Positions 44,202 to 53,138 of a DNA stretch of 64,000 nucleotides are shown here, piece by piece. Each line of letters begins with the position of its first letter. Positions within the stretch are counted from its first letter, which is position 1. The translations under genes were made by a program, and so were the position numbers. This stretch comes from Dactylosporangium sucinum (GTDB taxonomy: Bacteria > Actinomycetota > Actinomycetes > Mycobacteriales > Micromonosporaceae): positions 1 to 64,000 of the forward strand of contig NZ_BMPI01000001.1 of NCBI RefSeq assembly GCF_014647515.1. Reading direction: 5' to 3'. The notes under the pieces are model-generated. The model worked only from the letters and a program-made list of their open reading frames with translations. It was not told where the DNA came from and did not search any database.

Positions 44202-44959
44202 CCACGAACGCGCTGTTCTCCCTGGCCGGTCGCACCGCGCTCGTCACCGGCGCCAGCCGGGGCATCGGGCGGGCGATCGCGCTCGGCCTCGCCGCCGCCG
44301 GCAGCGACCTGATCCTCGCCGGCCGCGCCACCTCCAACGAGGACACCGCCGCCGAGATCGCCGCGCTCGGTCGTGGCTGCCGGATCATCGACGTCGACCT
44401 CGCCGACCCGCTCAGCGCGCGCGACGCCGCCGCAGCCGTCGCCCGCGACAGCACCGTCGACATCGTCGTCAACAACGCCGGGATCATCTCCCGCGACGAC
44501 GTCCTCTCGATCGCACCGCAGGACTGGACGCGGGTGCTCGACGTCAACCTCAGCAGCCTGTTCTTCCTGAGCCAGCAGCTCGCGGCGCCGATGGTCGCCC
44601 GCGGCCGGGGCAAACTCGTCAACGTCGCGAGCCTGCTGTCCTTCCAGGGCGGCATCCGCGTCGCTGCCTACACCGCGTCGAAGCACGCGGTCGCCGGCCT
44701 GACCCGTGCGATGGCCAACGAGCTGGGCCCGCACGGGGTGCAGGTCAACGCCATCGCGCCCGGCTACATCGCGACGGACAACACCCAGGCGCTGCGCGAC
44801 GACCCCGACCGGTTCCGCGCCATCGCCGAGCGCATCCCGGCCGGCCGCTGGGGCAGGCCGGAGGACCTCGTCGGCGCCGCGGTGTTCCTCGCCGCCGCAG
44901 CGTCCGACTACGTCAACGGGCACGTCCTCGTCGTCGACGGCGGCTGGATGGCGCGCTGA
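44198..44959 (+). CDS. kduD: 2-deoxy-D-gluconate 3-dehydrogenase (KduD-type SDR)
   Basis: 253-residue classical SDR that reduces 3-deoxy-D-glycero-2,5-hexodiulosonate to 2-keto-3-deoxygluconate. TGASRGIG binds NAD(P); NNAG, the catalytic Ser in NVASLLSFQGG and YTASK are intact, and the C-terminal VNGHVLVVDGGWMAR is typical. The GTG at 44198 overlaps the kduI stop (GTGA). No KdgK/KdgA gene for 2-keto-3-deoxygluconate is visible in the window. Confidence 0.92.
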   Translation: MTTNALFSLAGRTALVTGASRGIGRAIALGLAAAGSDLILAGRATSNEDTAAEIAALGRGCRIIDVDLADPLSARDAAAAVARDSTVDIVVNNAGIISRDDVLSIAPQDWTRVLDVNLSSLFFLSQQLAAPMVARGRGKLVNVASLLSFQGGIRVAAYTASKHAVAGLTRAMANELGPHGVQVNAIAPGYIATDNTQALRDDPDRFRAIAERIPAGRWGRPEDLVGAAVFLAAAASDYVNGHVLVVDGGWMAR

Positions 44960-44963
44960 GCCG

Positions 44964-45725
44964 ATGGGCACGCTGATCACCGGGCTCTGCTCGGTCACCC
45001 TCCGCCGGCACCCGGCGGCCGAGGTCGTCGCCCTCGCCGCCGCCGCGCGGCTGGAAACCATCGAGTGGGCCGGCGACCTCCACGCGCCACCCGGCGACCG
45101 CGCCACCGCCGCCGACCTGCGGGCGCGCACCGCCGACGCGGGGCTGTCCGTCGCCGCCTACGGCAGCTACCTGCGCGCCGGCAGCACCGACCCCGCCGAG
45201 ATCAGCGCGACGGTCGGGACCGCCACCGCGCTCGGCGCCCCACGCATCCGCATCTGGGCCGGCACCGAAGCCTCGGCCGACGCGACCGGAAGCCGGCGCG
45301 CAGCGGTCGCCGCCGACACCCGCCGGATGTGCGACGAGGCAGCCGACGCGGGCATCACGGTGGCCTTCGAGTGCCATGCCCGGACACTCACCGACGACCC
45401 GGCATCGACGCTTTCCCTCCTCGCCGACGTGGCCCGCCCCAACGTCGGCACCTACTGGCAGCCGCCCAACGGCATGCCCGACGCCGCTGCGCTCGACACC
45501 CTCGACGCCCTGCTCCCCCACGTCGCCGCCGTCCACGCGTTCTCCTGGTGGCCCGGCACACACCGACGCCGCCTGCACGAACGGCGGCACCTGTGGCAGG
45601 CGGCGGCCGCCCGCCTCCGCACAGACGTCCGATCCCGCGACGTCCTGCTGGAGTTCGTCCCTGACGACGAACCCACCCTGGTCGTCCCCGAGGCCGCGAC
45701 GCTGCGCCGCCTCCTGCGACCGTGA
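44964..45725 (+). CDS. sugar phosphate isomerase/epimerase-like TIM barrel
   Basis: 253-residue xylose-isomerase-like TIM-barrel protein (AP endonuclease family 2 fold). ETIEWAGDLHAPPGD, RIRIWAG, VAFECHARTLTD and TYWQPPNG carry the acidic and His residues that bind a divalent metal in this fold. It starts 4 bp after kduD and is the last gene of that operon, so it probably interconverts a keto-sugar acid in the same pathway. Reaction unknown. Confidence 0.82.
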   Translation: MGTLITGLCSVTLRRHPAAEVVALAAAARLETIEWAGDLHAPPGDRATAADLRARTADAGLSVAAYGSYLRAGSTDPAEISATVGTATALGAPRIRIWAGTEASADATGSRRAAVAADTRRMCDEAADAGITVAFECHARTLTDDPASTLSLLADVARPNVGTYWQPPNGMPDAAALDTLDALLPHVAAVHAFSWWPGTHRRRLHERRHLWQAAAARLRTDVRSRDVLLEFVPDDEPTLVVPEAATLRRLLRP

Positions 45726-45788
45726 CCGCATTCGCCGGCCAGCCGGTCAGCGCGGCCCCGGTGCGGACGTCGACGCTGTGGACCCGGC

Positions 45789-47192
45789 TCACGCCGACCG
45801 GGGTGCGTAGAGCTCGACCTGGTTCAGCCACAGCCGGTTCGGGTGCTCCCGGAATCCGCCGCCGGCGGGCTGCACCACCCGCACCGCCGTCACCACCACC
45901 GCGTCGAGATCGTGCAGCGAATAGGGCGCCTCGACCGGCTGGGCCACCTCCGCCACGGTGCGCCAGGCCCCGTCGATCCGGGCCTCGATCCGGTACTGCT
46001 GCGACGCCCGGTAGTACAGCGCGTACTCGGGCCAGTGCAGCACGACCCGCCCCAGCACCCGCGGCCCGGGCAGGGTGACCTCCGCCCAGTGCCCGGTCTC
46101 CGCGTCGGACGAGGCCCAGCCGGTGCGCAGGTTGCCGTCGGTGAGGATCGGGGTGGTGTCCTGGTAGGGGCCGGCGACGACCACCGGCCCCATCAGGTGC
46201 GGCTGCAGCCGCAGGTCCGATCCCCGGTGCCACAGGATCGGCGCGGTCCTCGCGTCGGTGAGGTGCGCAACGGTCACCGGGCCGTCCGGGTCCGACAGGA
46301 ACGTGTTGCGCATCAGCACCGAGACGTGGGCGTAGTACGACGGCAGGGTCTCGGCGAAGAACCGGTCCTCGTCCGGCAGCCGCTCCCCGTAGGCGTTGAA
46401 GGACATGGAGTGCGGCCCCCGCCGGCACACGACGGCGTCGAGCTCCCCGTCGATGAACGCGTTGTGGATGTCCCAGGCGGACATCGCGACGCCGCCCCGC
46501 TCGTAGTGGCAGTCGAAGTCGGTGTCCATCATGACCCATTTGCCGAGCTCGGCGCTCCACACCTCGATGACCACGTGCTCGTCGACGGGCGGATCGGCGA
46601 CCGCTTCGTCCCCGATCACGTAGTTGTCGGCGATGCCGCGGTGCAGGTTGACCATGCGGGCCTGCATGCCGATCGCGAGGCACGACTGCACCAGCGCGAC
46701 CGAGTAGTGCACGCAGATGAAGTTCTCGACGCCGCGCGAGCCCCGGTCCAGGATCAGCAGGCCGTTCCACTCCGGCATCCGGAACGGGGTGAGGTGGCGG
46801 AACAGCGACTTGATCCAGTCGCGCAGCCGCACCGCCTTGCTCACGTCGTCGCCGTCCCCGGCGACCTCGGCGAGCGGGAACCGGCTGCGCAACTCGGCCA
46901 GCGTCGGCTCGTCGACCGGCTCGGCCGGGAACGGGATCGCCCCGGTCTCGCAGACGCCCTTGGCCGCGTCGGCGACACGGAAGTACACGTCCGACACGGT
47001 GTCGGTGTTGTGCGTCCCGAGGAAACCGTCGACGCGCACCGTCACGCCCGGCTCCCTGGCCAGGTCCTGCCGGGGATAGCTGGGCAGCGTCGCGTACTCG
47101 TCCCACCGGGCCATCCGGCTGAGGATCTCGCGGCGCCACTCGAAGAGCCGTTCGAGCAGCGTCCGGTAGTCGGGATGGTCCTGCAGCGTCAT
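45789..47192 (-). CDS. transglutaminase-like protein with C-terminal discoidin-like domain
   Basis: 467 residues, no signal peptide. The middle holds a transglutaminase-like papain fold: Cys in NFICVHYSVALVQSCLAIG, His in EHVVIEVWSAELGKW and Asp in MMDTDFD. The last ~140 residues (PILTDGNLRTGWASSDAETG ... NRLWLNQVELYAPR) form an F5/8 type C (discoidin) domain that normally binds carbohydrate. It overlaps the creatininase-family gene by ATGA and ends the eight-gene operon. A cytosolic amide- or ester-cleaving role on a sugar conjugate is possible; I infer no substrate. Confidence 0.8.
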   Translation of the reverse strand: MTLQDHPDYRTLLERLFEWRREILSRMARWDEYATLPSYPRQDLAREPGVTVRVDGFLGTHNTDTVSDVYFRVADAAKGVCETGAIPFPAEPVDEPTLAELRSRFPLAEVAGDGDDVSKAVRLRDWIKSLFRHLTPFRMPEWNGLLILDRGSRGVENFICVHYSVALVQSCLAIGMQARMVNLHRGIADNYVIGDEAVADPPVDEHVVIEVWSAELGKWVMMDTDFDCHYERGGVAMSAWDIHNAFIDGELDAVVCRRGPHSMSFNAYGERLPDEDRFFAETLPSYYAHVSVLMRNTFLSDPDGPVTVAHLTDARTAPILWHRGSDLRLQPHLMGPVVVAGPYQDTTPILTDGNLRTGWASSDAETGHWAEVTLPGPRVLGRVVLHWPEYALYYRASQQYRIEARIDGAWRTVAEVAQPVEAPYSLHDLDAVVVTAVRVVQPAGGGFREHPNRLWLNQVELYAPRSA

Positions 47193-48010
47193 GACGCCAC
47201 CGTATGCCGGCCGGGGATTGCGCCGTGAGGCGCAGAATTGCCCTGTGTCCCGGCGGGACCTCCCGGGCGCGCGGCGAACTCCTGCAGCGCCTCGGCGACC
47301 GAGCCGGCGGCGAGGTCGAGCCAGCGCGCGCCGTCCGCGGCGGACGCCGCCGAGGGGTTGTCGGAGAAGCCCTCCCCGGCCCACGCCAGCGGGTCCTCCA
47401 CATGGTACTGCCGGGCGTATCCGCGCGGGTTGCGCGCGAAGCTGTCCGGGCCGTGCGGCGGGGAGACCACCAGGTCCGGCCGCAGCGCGGCGACCAGCGA
47501 GGTCTCGAAGGCGCCGGCGTGGCCGGGCAGCCGCCCGCGTTCCTGGGCGCCGGCCTGCTCCAGCGCGTCCCACGCCATCGTCCAGTAGGAGCCGGCGCCC
47601 ACGAGCACGCCGAGGTCCACCCCCACCTCGCGGGCCACGACCGCGATCAGCTCGGCGTTGCCGCCGTGCCCGTTGAGCAGGAACACCCGCCGGAACCCGG
47701 ACCGCACCAGCGAGTCGCACACGTCGTACAGCAGCGCGTGCAGGGTGCTGGTCCGCAGCGTCACCGTCGGCCCGTGCGGCAGATGGTACGGCGAGTAGCC
47801 GAACGGCACCGGTGGCGTCACGATCACGTCCGCCGTCCCGGCCGCCAGCGTGGCCGCCTGTCGCGCGATGTGGGCGACCGCGAACAGGTCGGTGCCCACC
47901 GGCAGGTGTGGCCCGTGCTGCTCGCACGCCCCCACCGGTACCACCGCCACCGCCCCGGCGGCCCGTCGAGCCGCCTCGTCGCGGGTCAGCTCCGCCAGCA
48001 ACGTTCTCAC
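47189..48010 (-). CDS. creatininase family amidohydrolase
   Basis: 273-residue metal-dependent hydrolase. The family motifs PVGACEQHGPHLPVGTD (ligands Glu30, His32, Asp41), LNGHGGN and GHAGAFETS are all present. The family includes creatininase, MftE and FAPy or lactam/amide hydrolases. GTG 48010 has AGGAGG 7 nt upstream and overlaps the GntR gene's stop as GTGA. Its presence suggests the operon's substrate or an intermediate contains an amide. Confidence 0.9.
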   Translation of the reverse strand: MRTLLAELTRDEAARRAAGAVAVVPVGACEQHGPHLPVGTDLFAVAHIARQAATLAAGTADVIVTPPVPFGYSPYHLPHGPTVTLRTSTLHALLYDVCDSLVRSGFRRVFLLNGHGGNAELIAVVAREVGVDLGVLVGAGSYWTMAWDALEQAGAQERGRLPGHAGAFETSLVAALRPDLVVSPPHGPDSFARNPRGYARQYHVEDPLAWAGEGFSDNPSAASAADGARWLDLAAGSVAEALQEFAARPGGPAGTQGNSAPHGAIPGRHTVAS

Positions 48011-48666
48011 GGTGTGACCTCCTGACGGGTGGGGGCGACGACCCGGCTGGCCGAACGCAGGATGTGTTCGCGCATCCGGGTCTCCGCCAGGTCGGGATCG
48101 CCCGCGCACACCGCCTCGTAGACGGCGAGGTGCTCGGCCAGGCCCCGGCGCAGCTCCGCCTCGTCGGTGAGCAGGTGCCGCCGCAGCGCGCCGTCCACAC
48201 CCAGCAGCACGCCGACGAACTGCCCGATGAGCCGGTTGCCGGACATGGTGCGGATCAGGTCGTGGAACCGGGCGTTGGTGGTCACCACCAGCTCCAGGTC
48301 CAGCCCGGCCTCGGCGGGTGCGCGGCCCATCTCGCCCACGACCCCGGCGAGCTCCGCCCGCTGAGCCGCGGGCAGCCCGCCGCCGGCGAACCGCTCCGCC
48401 ACCAGCCGCGCGGCCAGCCCCTCCAGCCAGGCGCGGGCCACCACCACGTCACCCACCGAGGTCAGCGCGGTCTCCTTGACCACCACGCCGCTGCGCGGCA
48501 CCGCCGACACGAACCCCTCGTTCTCCAGGCGGCGCAGGGCCTCCTTGACCGGGGTGGTACTGATGCCGAGGCTGCGGGCCAGCACCCGCTCGGTGATGCG
48601 ATCGCCGGGCGAGAGCCGCCCGGCGATGATGTCCTGCAGGATCGTCTCGTAGACCCGTTCCCGCAT
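48007..48666 (-). CDS. GntR family regulator, FCD (FadR) type
   Basis: 219 residues: N-terminal winged helix (RITERVLARSLGISTTPVKEALRRLENEGFV) and a C-terminal FCD domain with metal-binding His pattern (NARFHDLI ... REHILRSA). ATG 48666 is chosen because it overlaps the oxidoreductase gene's stop by one base (TGATG); a GTG at 48675 is possible. Lying inside the operon, it probably controls it; a GntR-like dyad TGGTATATCA is found at the operon's promoter (53139-53148). Confidence 0.9.
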   Translation of the reverse strand: MRERVYETILQDIIAGRLSPGDRITERVLARSLGISTTPVKEALRRLENEGFVSAVPRSGVVVKETALTSVGDVVVARAWLEGLAARLVAERFAGGGLPAAQRAELAGVVGEMGRAPAEAGLDLELVVTTNARFHDLIRTMSGNRLIGQFVGVLLGVDGALRRHLLTDEAELRRGLAEHLAVYEAVCAGDPDLAETRMREHILRSASRVVAPTRQEVTP

Positions 48667-49658
48667 CAGTCCCACCGGACCGCCTCCCCGGTGCGCATCG
48701 CGGTCACGACCGCCAGCCCCAGCCGCAGGGATTCGACGCCGGCCGTTGCCGAGGTCTCCGGAGTGACCCGGTTGCGGACGCAGTCGACGAAGTGGGCGAG
48801 CTGGGCGTCGAAACAGACATCGTTCCAGGGCCTGTCCAACGTCACCTGTTCGCTGCCGTCCCGGGTGAACAGCGTGGCGGTGCGGCCCGGCCGGTCGACG
48901 ACGGCGACGCCGTGCGGGCCGAGCGCGCGGAACTCACCGGCCGGGGAGACCGGGAACTGCCAGCCGATCTCCAGCCGCGCCACGTCGCCGTTGTCGTAGC
49001 CGACGAGCGCGGAGACGAAGTTCTCCGACGGCAGGCTGTCCCGCGACCGTACCCCGATCGCCCGCACCGAGACCGGCACCGCACCGGACAGGTACGCCAG
49101 GTGGTCGGCGAAGTGCGCGCCCTCGTGCACGAACGACGGCCCGTGGGTGAGGAAGTGGCCGATCCGTCCGGTGTGGACGGTGTCGGACGGGTCGTACGCC
49201 TCGTCGAAACCGCCCAGCGTGAAGGCGACCGGCCCGCCGATGCGCCCCTCGTCCCGCCACCGCCGCACGGCCCGGACCAGCGGCGAGAACCGGTTCTTGA
49301 ACCCGATCTGCACGATCCGGTCGCTGCCCGCCACCAGATCGCGGACCCGCTCGGCGGACGGCAGGTCCACCGCCATCGGCTTCTCGCAGAGCACGTCGAG
49401 CCCGAGCCCGACCGCGTGGGCGGTCAGGTGCGGCGACACCTCCGGCGGCGTCGCCACGATCACCGCGTCGGCGTCCGCGTCGTCGAGCCGCTCCAGCTCG
49501 GGCACCCCGTAGCGGCGCGCCGCGACGCCGCGCCGCTCGGCCGAGTTGTCGAGCACCCCCACCAGTACCGCGTCGGCGCTGCGCTCCAGCGCCGGCAGGT
49601 GGCCGGTGGTGGCGATGTCACCACACCCGGCCAGCACCACCCGCACCGCGTCAGCCAC
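48666..49658 (-). CDS. Gfo/Idh/MocA family oxidoreductase
   Basis: 330-residue NAD(P)-dependent sugar dehydrogenase-type protein. Rossmann motif VVLAGCGDIATTGHLPAL, the conserved CEKPMAV with catalytic Lys, and the HEGAHFADHLAYLSG helix with the usual D/H pair. GTG 49658 overlaps the previous gene by 8 bp. It may oxidise a hydroxyl of the operon's sugar-like substrate. Confidence 0.9.
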   Translation of the reverse strand: MADAVRVVLAGCGDIATTGHLPALERSADAVLVGVLDNSAERRGVAARRYGVPELERLDDADADAVIVATPPEVSPHLTAHAVGLGLDVLCEKPMAVDLPSAERVRDLVAGSDRIVQIGFKNRFSPLVRAVRRWRDEGRIGGPVAFTLGGFDEAYDPSDTVHTGRIGHFLTHGPSFVHEGAHFADHLAYLSGAVPVSVRAIGVRSRDSLPSENFVSALVGYDNGDVARLEIGWQFPVSPAGEFRALGPHGVAVVDRPGRTATLFTRDGSEQVTLDRPWNDVCFDAQLAHFVDCVRNRVTPETSATAGVESLRLGLAVVTAMRTGEAVRWD

Positions 49659-50763
49659 GGCGCACGTGCCCGGGCCAGGTACGGCGCTCGGCGCCGACGA
49701 GCCCCAGGTGGTAGAAGGACAGCGACGGCGCGGCGCCGGCCGCGCCGACCGCGCCGAGGAACGCCTCGTGGTCGGCGACGTGCTCGGGCAGCAGCGACAG
49801 CCCCAGATGCAACGACCGCGGCCGGTCGGGGGCGGCCTCCTCCGCCGCGCGGACCTCCTTGACCCGCTCGGCGGGGCCGTAGGCGAGCGCCCGGACCGCC
49901 GCCCCGGCCCTCTCGATGCCGGCCAGGTGCGCCCCGGTGGCGGCCCGGTCCCCGAAGGTGACGAACTCGACCGGCACCGGGCTGCGCCCCACCAGTTCGG
50001 CCACGAGCGAGGTCACCGCCTCGACGCGCACCGCCTGGTACGCCTCGTAGCCCTCCTCGGTGGACAGCGGCTCCAGCACCGGCGTCTCGTAGCAGCGCTG
50101 CCAGCGTCGCCGCAGCGCGCCGGCCAGCGCGCCGACGTCGACCCCGGCGGCCTCGCCCGCGGCACGGCAGTGGTCGCAGAAACAGATCTGCGCGATCATG
50201 CCCAGGTTGACGGGGTGCGGCAGGGCAAGCTTGACGTGCGGGTGGTGCGGCAGCGGCGTCCAGTGCGCCGACTCAAGCTGCACCCGGTCGGCCCGGGCGC
50301 CGACGTCCGCGACCAGGGCGGCCGCATAGGCCCGCACCGCGGGGTTGCGCACGCAGAGCGCCGCGGTCACGACGTCACCCCACACGGTGCGCAGGGCCAG
50401 TTCCGGGTGGCGGCGGCCAAGGCTGTTGTGCAGGCAGACGGTCCAGGCGGTGAGCCCGCAGCCGGCCCGCTCGGCCAGCTCCCGGCCGAGGGTGAGCGCG
50501 TCACCGAGTTCGTCGACCCAGGCCGACACCCGGGGCTCGACGGCACTGTCGCGCCAGTGCGCCGGATCGGGCCGGTAGTAGACCATGCCGCGGGGCAGCT
50601 CGACGAGGTGGCGGCGCGGGTTGTCGGGAACGGTGGCGAAGAGGCTGTGGTAGCTGGCGGCGACGTTCACGGCGGAGAGGCCGGCGTCGCGCACCACGCG
50701 GGACAACGCGGACGTGCCGTGGTCGGCGACGTCCCAGGGGTAGATCCAGGCAGACGTGTCCAT
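49651..50763 (-). CDS. unknown TIM-barrel-like protein, copy 2
   Basis: 370-residue soluble protein, paralogue of 31025-32119. Aligned landmarks: AASYHS (residues 35-40), AWTVCLHN, WGD, LES, CFCDHCR (Cys196, Cys199, Arg200 against Cys197, Cys200, Arg201 in copy 1) and FYHLGL. Cys positions agree within one residue although overall identity looks modest. ATG 50763 overlaps the amidohydrolase stop (TGATG). Each copy is in an operon with a DapA-family enzyme, which points to a common type of acid-sugar substrate. Confidence 0.8.
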   Translation of the reverse strand: MDTSAWIYPWDVADHGTSALSRVVRDAGLSAVNVAASYHSLFATVPDNPRRHLVELPRGMVYYRPDPAHWRDSAVEPRVSAWVDELGDALTLGRELAERAGCGLTAWTVCLHNSLGRRHPELALRTVWGDVVTAALCVRNPAVRAYAAALVADVGARADRVQLESAHWTPLPHHPHVKLALPHPVNLGMIAQICFCDHCRAAGEAAGVDVGALAGALRRRWQRCYETPVLEPLSTEEGYEAYQAVRVEAVTSLVAELVGRSPVPVEFVTFGDRAATGAHLAGIERAGAAVRALAYGPAERVKEVRAAEEAAPDRPRSLHLGLSLLPEHVADHEAFLGAVGAAGAAPSLSFYHLGLVGAERRTWPGHVRRG

Positions 50764-51515
50764 CAGTCCAATCCCAGCAGTCGTTCGGCGTTGCGATGCC
50801 CGACCGCGGCGGCCGCGGCCTCGTCCAGCCCGTCCAGCAGCAGCCGGTGCACGCCGAGCCGGTGCCGGGCCAGATCCGGGTCGCCGTAGCCGCTGTCCGT
50901 GCCGATGCTGACCCGGGCGGTGCCGGTGAGCGCCAGCAGTTGCCGGAAAATGCCCAGCGGTGCGGTACCGCAGAGGGTCACGTGCACGTTGGGGTGGCGC
51001 ACGACGGCGGCGGCCGCGTCGCGCCACAGGTCGAACAGGCCGCCGTGCGCCAGCACCACGGACAGGGCGGGGAACCGCTCCGCGAGCGCGGCGATCTGCA
51101 GCGGCGACGAGTAGGGTGGCGTGCCGTCGTGGAACACCAGCGGCAGCCCGGTCTCGGCGGCGGCCTCGGCCACCGGGTCCATGGCGGCATCCAGGGGCGA
51201 GAAGCCTTGCAGCCACGGGTGCAGCTTGACGGCGCGGCATCCCAGTTCCCGCGCGCAGCGCCGCAGCTCGTCGGCGGCACCGGCCTGGTGGGGGTCGACG
51301 GTGCCGAACGGGATCAGGCGGCCACCCGATCCGGCGCAGGCCTGGGCGACGATGTCATTGGCCCGCCGCGTGTCGCGGAAGAACCCGTCCAGGGTCATCA
51401 CCACCGCGCGGTGCACGCCGCCCGCGTCCATCGCCGCCAGGACGTTCTCCTGTCGCCAGGAGCGCCAGGCCGGGGAGTCCTCGGCGGGCAGGTGCGTGTG
51501 CATGTCGAGGATCAT
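50763..51515 (-). CDS. amidohydrolase (amidohydrolase 2 family), metal-binding member
   Basis: 250-residue TIM-barrel hydrolase with the metal-binding HxH at the start (LDMHTHLP), His in VKLHPWLQGF, LAHGG and the Asp in IGTDSGYGD. The family hydrolyses lactones and amides or decarboxylates. ATG 51515 overlaps the stop of a second, degenerate amidohydrolase gene by ATGA. The two together correspond to the two halves of the fused protein at 60422-61975. Confidence 0.88.
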   Translation of the reverse strand: MILDMHTHLPAEDSPAWRSWRQENVLAAMDAGGVHRAVVMTLDGFFRDTRRANDIVAQACAGSGGRLIPFGTVDPHQAGAADELRRCARELGCRAVKLHPWLQGFSPLDAAMDPVAEAAAETGLPLVFHDGTPPYSSPLQIAALAERFPALSVVLAHGGLFDLWRDAAAAVVRHPNVHVTLCGTAPLGIFRQLLALTGTARVSIGTDSGYGDPDLARHRLGVHRLLLDGLDEAAAAAVGHRNAERLLGLD

Positions 51516-52198
51516 GTAAACAGGCTCCCGAGGGCGATCCCGGCGCGGGCGGCCCGGTCCAGCTCCAGGCCCAGGTCGTTGGCGGGCACGTCGCCGGCGA
51601 AGACGACCCGGTGCGCGCCGATGGCATCGGCGATGCGGCGCAGGTCGCTGGGGCCGTTGTAGGCGGTCTCGGCCACGATGTTCGGCACCGCGGCGAGCGC
51701 GGGAACCAGGTCCGTGCTGAAGTCGGTGCGGCCGGACCGGCCCATCACGAAGGTGAGGCCGGGCCAGCGCCGAGCCAGCTCGGTGAGCTGCAGCGGTTCG
51801 GCCGCGATCGGTACCCCCGTGACGACGTAGACCGGAACCCCCCGGTCCGCGGCGGCGCCCAGGACCGGCACGAGCTGCGGGTCGAGCAGGCGCAGTCCCT
51901 GCCGGGCCGGTTCCAGCTTCAGCCCGCACAGCCCGGCGTCGAGCGCGCGGCGCAGCTCGTCGACGGCGCGGGTGCCGTACCACGGGTTGACGCAGGCGTA
52001 GCCGAGCAGCCGGTCGGGATGGCGGCGGATCGCGGCCGACAGGGCCTCGTTGCCCTCCCGGTTGTCCACCGCGACCCACCGCCCGACCGGCCCGAGGACG
52101 GCGCGTTGCACCGCGTGGGCGTCGAGCAGCCGGATCAGCTCGTCGGCGTCGGTGGCCCCCATGTCGTCGGGGCCGAACCGGACGTGATGGTCGATCAT
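51512..52198 (-). CDS. amidohydrolase-like protein with degenerate metal site
   Basis: 228 residues. Begins MIDHHVRFGPDD, where the second His of the usual DxHxH is Arg; the later barrel shows NPWYGTRAVDELRRALDAG and FAGDVPANDL, so part of the metal site is lost. It resembles the N-terminal half of the fused protein at 60422-61975 (both share a GNxALxxA segment). It may be a structural or substrate-binding partner of the active amidohydrolase downstream. ATGA overlaps on both sides. Confidence 0.8.
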   Translation of the reverse strand: MIDHHVRFGPDDMGATDADELIRLLDAHAVQRAVLGPVGRWVAVDNREGNEALSAAIRRHPDRLLGYACVNPWYGTRAVDELRRALDAGLCGLKLEPARQGLRLLDPQLVPVLGAAADRGVPVYVVTGVPIAAEPLQLTELARRWPGLTFVMGRSGRTDFSTDLVPALAAVPNIVAETAYNGPSDLRRIADAIGAHRVVFAGDVPANDLGLELDRAARAGIALGSLFT

Positions 52199-53109
52199 GC
52201 GGCGGTCCGGTCGGGGAACCCGGTGCGGGTCAGGTGCTCCCGCAGCGCCTCGCGCTCGTCGGGGCGCAGCGGCACCAGCGGCAGCCGGACCGTGGCTGTC
52301 CCGGTGCCGAGCAGGCTCAGCGCCTCCTTGATCACCGTGATGTGGTAGCCCGGCCGGGCGGTCCGCAGCTCGGCGATCGGCGCCACCCGCTCGGCCATGA
52401 GCCGCCCGTGCGTGTCGGCGTCGCCGCGCTCGGCCGCGTCCCAGATCCGCAGCGCCAGGGCGGGGTCGAGGTTGACGATGCCCGAGGTCATGACCACCGC
52501 GCCGCGCGCGGCGTACTCGACGGCCGGGATCTCGGCCATGCCGTTGACCCAGACGTACCGGTCGCCCAGTTGCCGCACGCACTCGGCGAACAGGTCGAGG
52601 TCGCCGAACTCGTCCTTGACCGCCACCACGGCGTCCACTTCGGACAGTGCCTGGAGTGCCGGCACGTCGTAGACCGCGTCCCGGGTGCTGAACATCATCA
52701 GCCCCAGCCCGCCGGCCTCGCCCAGCCGCCGGCAGTGCTCGATGATCCCGGCCGGCTCCGGCCGGATGAAGTAGAACGGGTTGACCATGAGCCCGGCCGC
52801 GCCCGCCCCGGCCGCGAGCCGTGCCTGCCGTGCGGCGCGGTCGGTGGCGTGCCCGACCCCGGCCAGGACCGGTATCCGGCCCGCCGCCGCGTCGACGGCC
52901 ACGGCGACCAGCTCGCGCAGCTCGCCGTCGTCGAGCGCGTAGAACTCGCCGACACCGCCGGCGACCACCACGCCGCAGACACCGCCGTCCGCGAGCCGGT
53001 CGACGTGCCGCGCGAGGGCGTCCAGGTCCAGCTCACCGCCCGTGTCGAAGAACGTCGGGGAGAACGCGAGCACGCCGTTGAGCGCGCTGCGCAACCGGCC
53101 AAAATCCAT
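52195..53109 (-). CDS. DapA/DHDPS family lyase or aldolase
   Basis: 304-residue member of the dihydrodipicolinate synthase/N-acetylneuraminate lyase family. VVAGGVGEFYALDDGEL replaces the usual GTTGE loop, and the Schiff-base Lys is in VAVKDEFGD; the Tyr region reads LMMFSTRD without the usual Tyr, so the chemistry may differ from standard aldolases. AGAAAGGG lies upstream of the ATG. First gene of the eight-gene operon. Confidence 0.85.
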   Translation of the reverse strand: MDFGRLRSALNGVLAFSPTFFDTGGELDLDALARHVDRLADGGVCGVVVAGGVGEFYALDDGELRELVAVAVDAAAGRIPVLAGVGHATDRAARQARLAAGAGAAGLMVNPFYFIRPEPAGIIEHCRRLGEAGGLGLMMFSTRDAVYDVPALQALSEVDAVVAVKDEFGDLDLFAECVRQLGDRYVWVNGMAEIPAVEYAARGAVVMTSGIVNLDPALALRIWDAAERGDADTHGRLMAERVAPIAELRTARPGYHITVIKEALSLLGTGTATVRLPLVPLRPDEREALREHLTRTGFPDRTAA

Positions 53110-53138
53110 ATGGCACCCTTTCTCGGAAGACCCACCTG

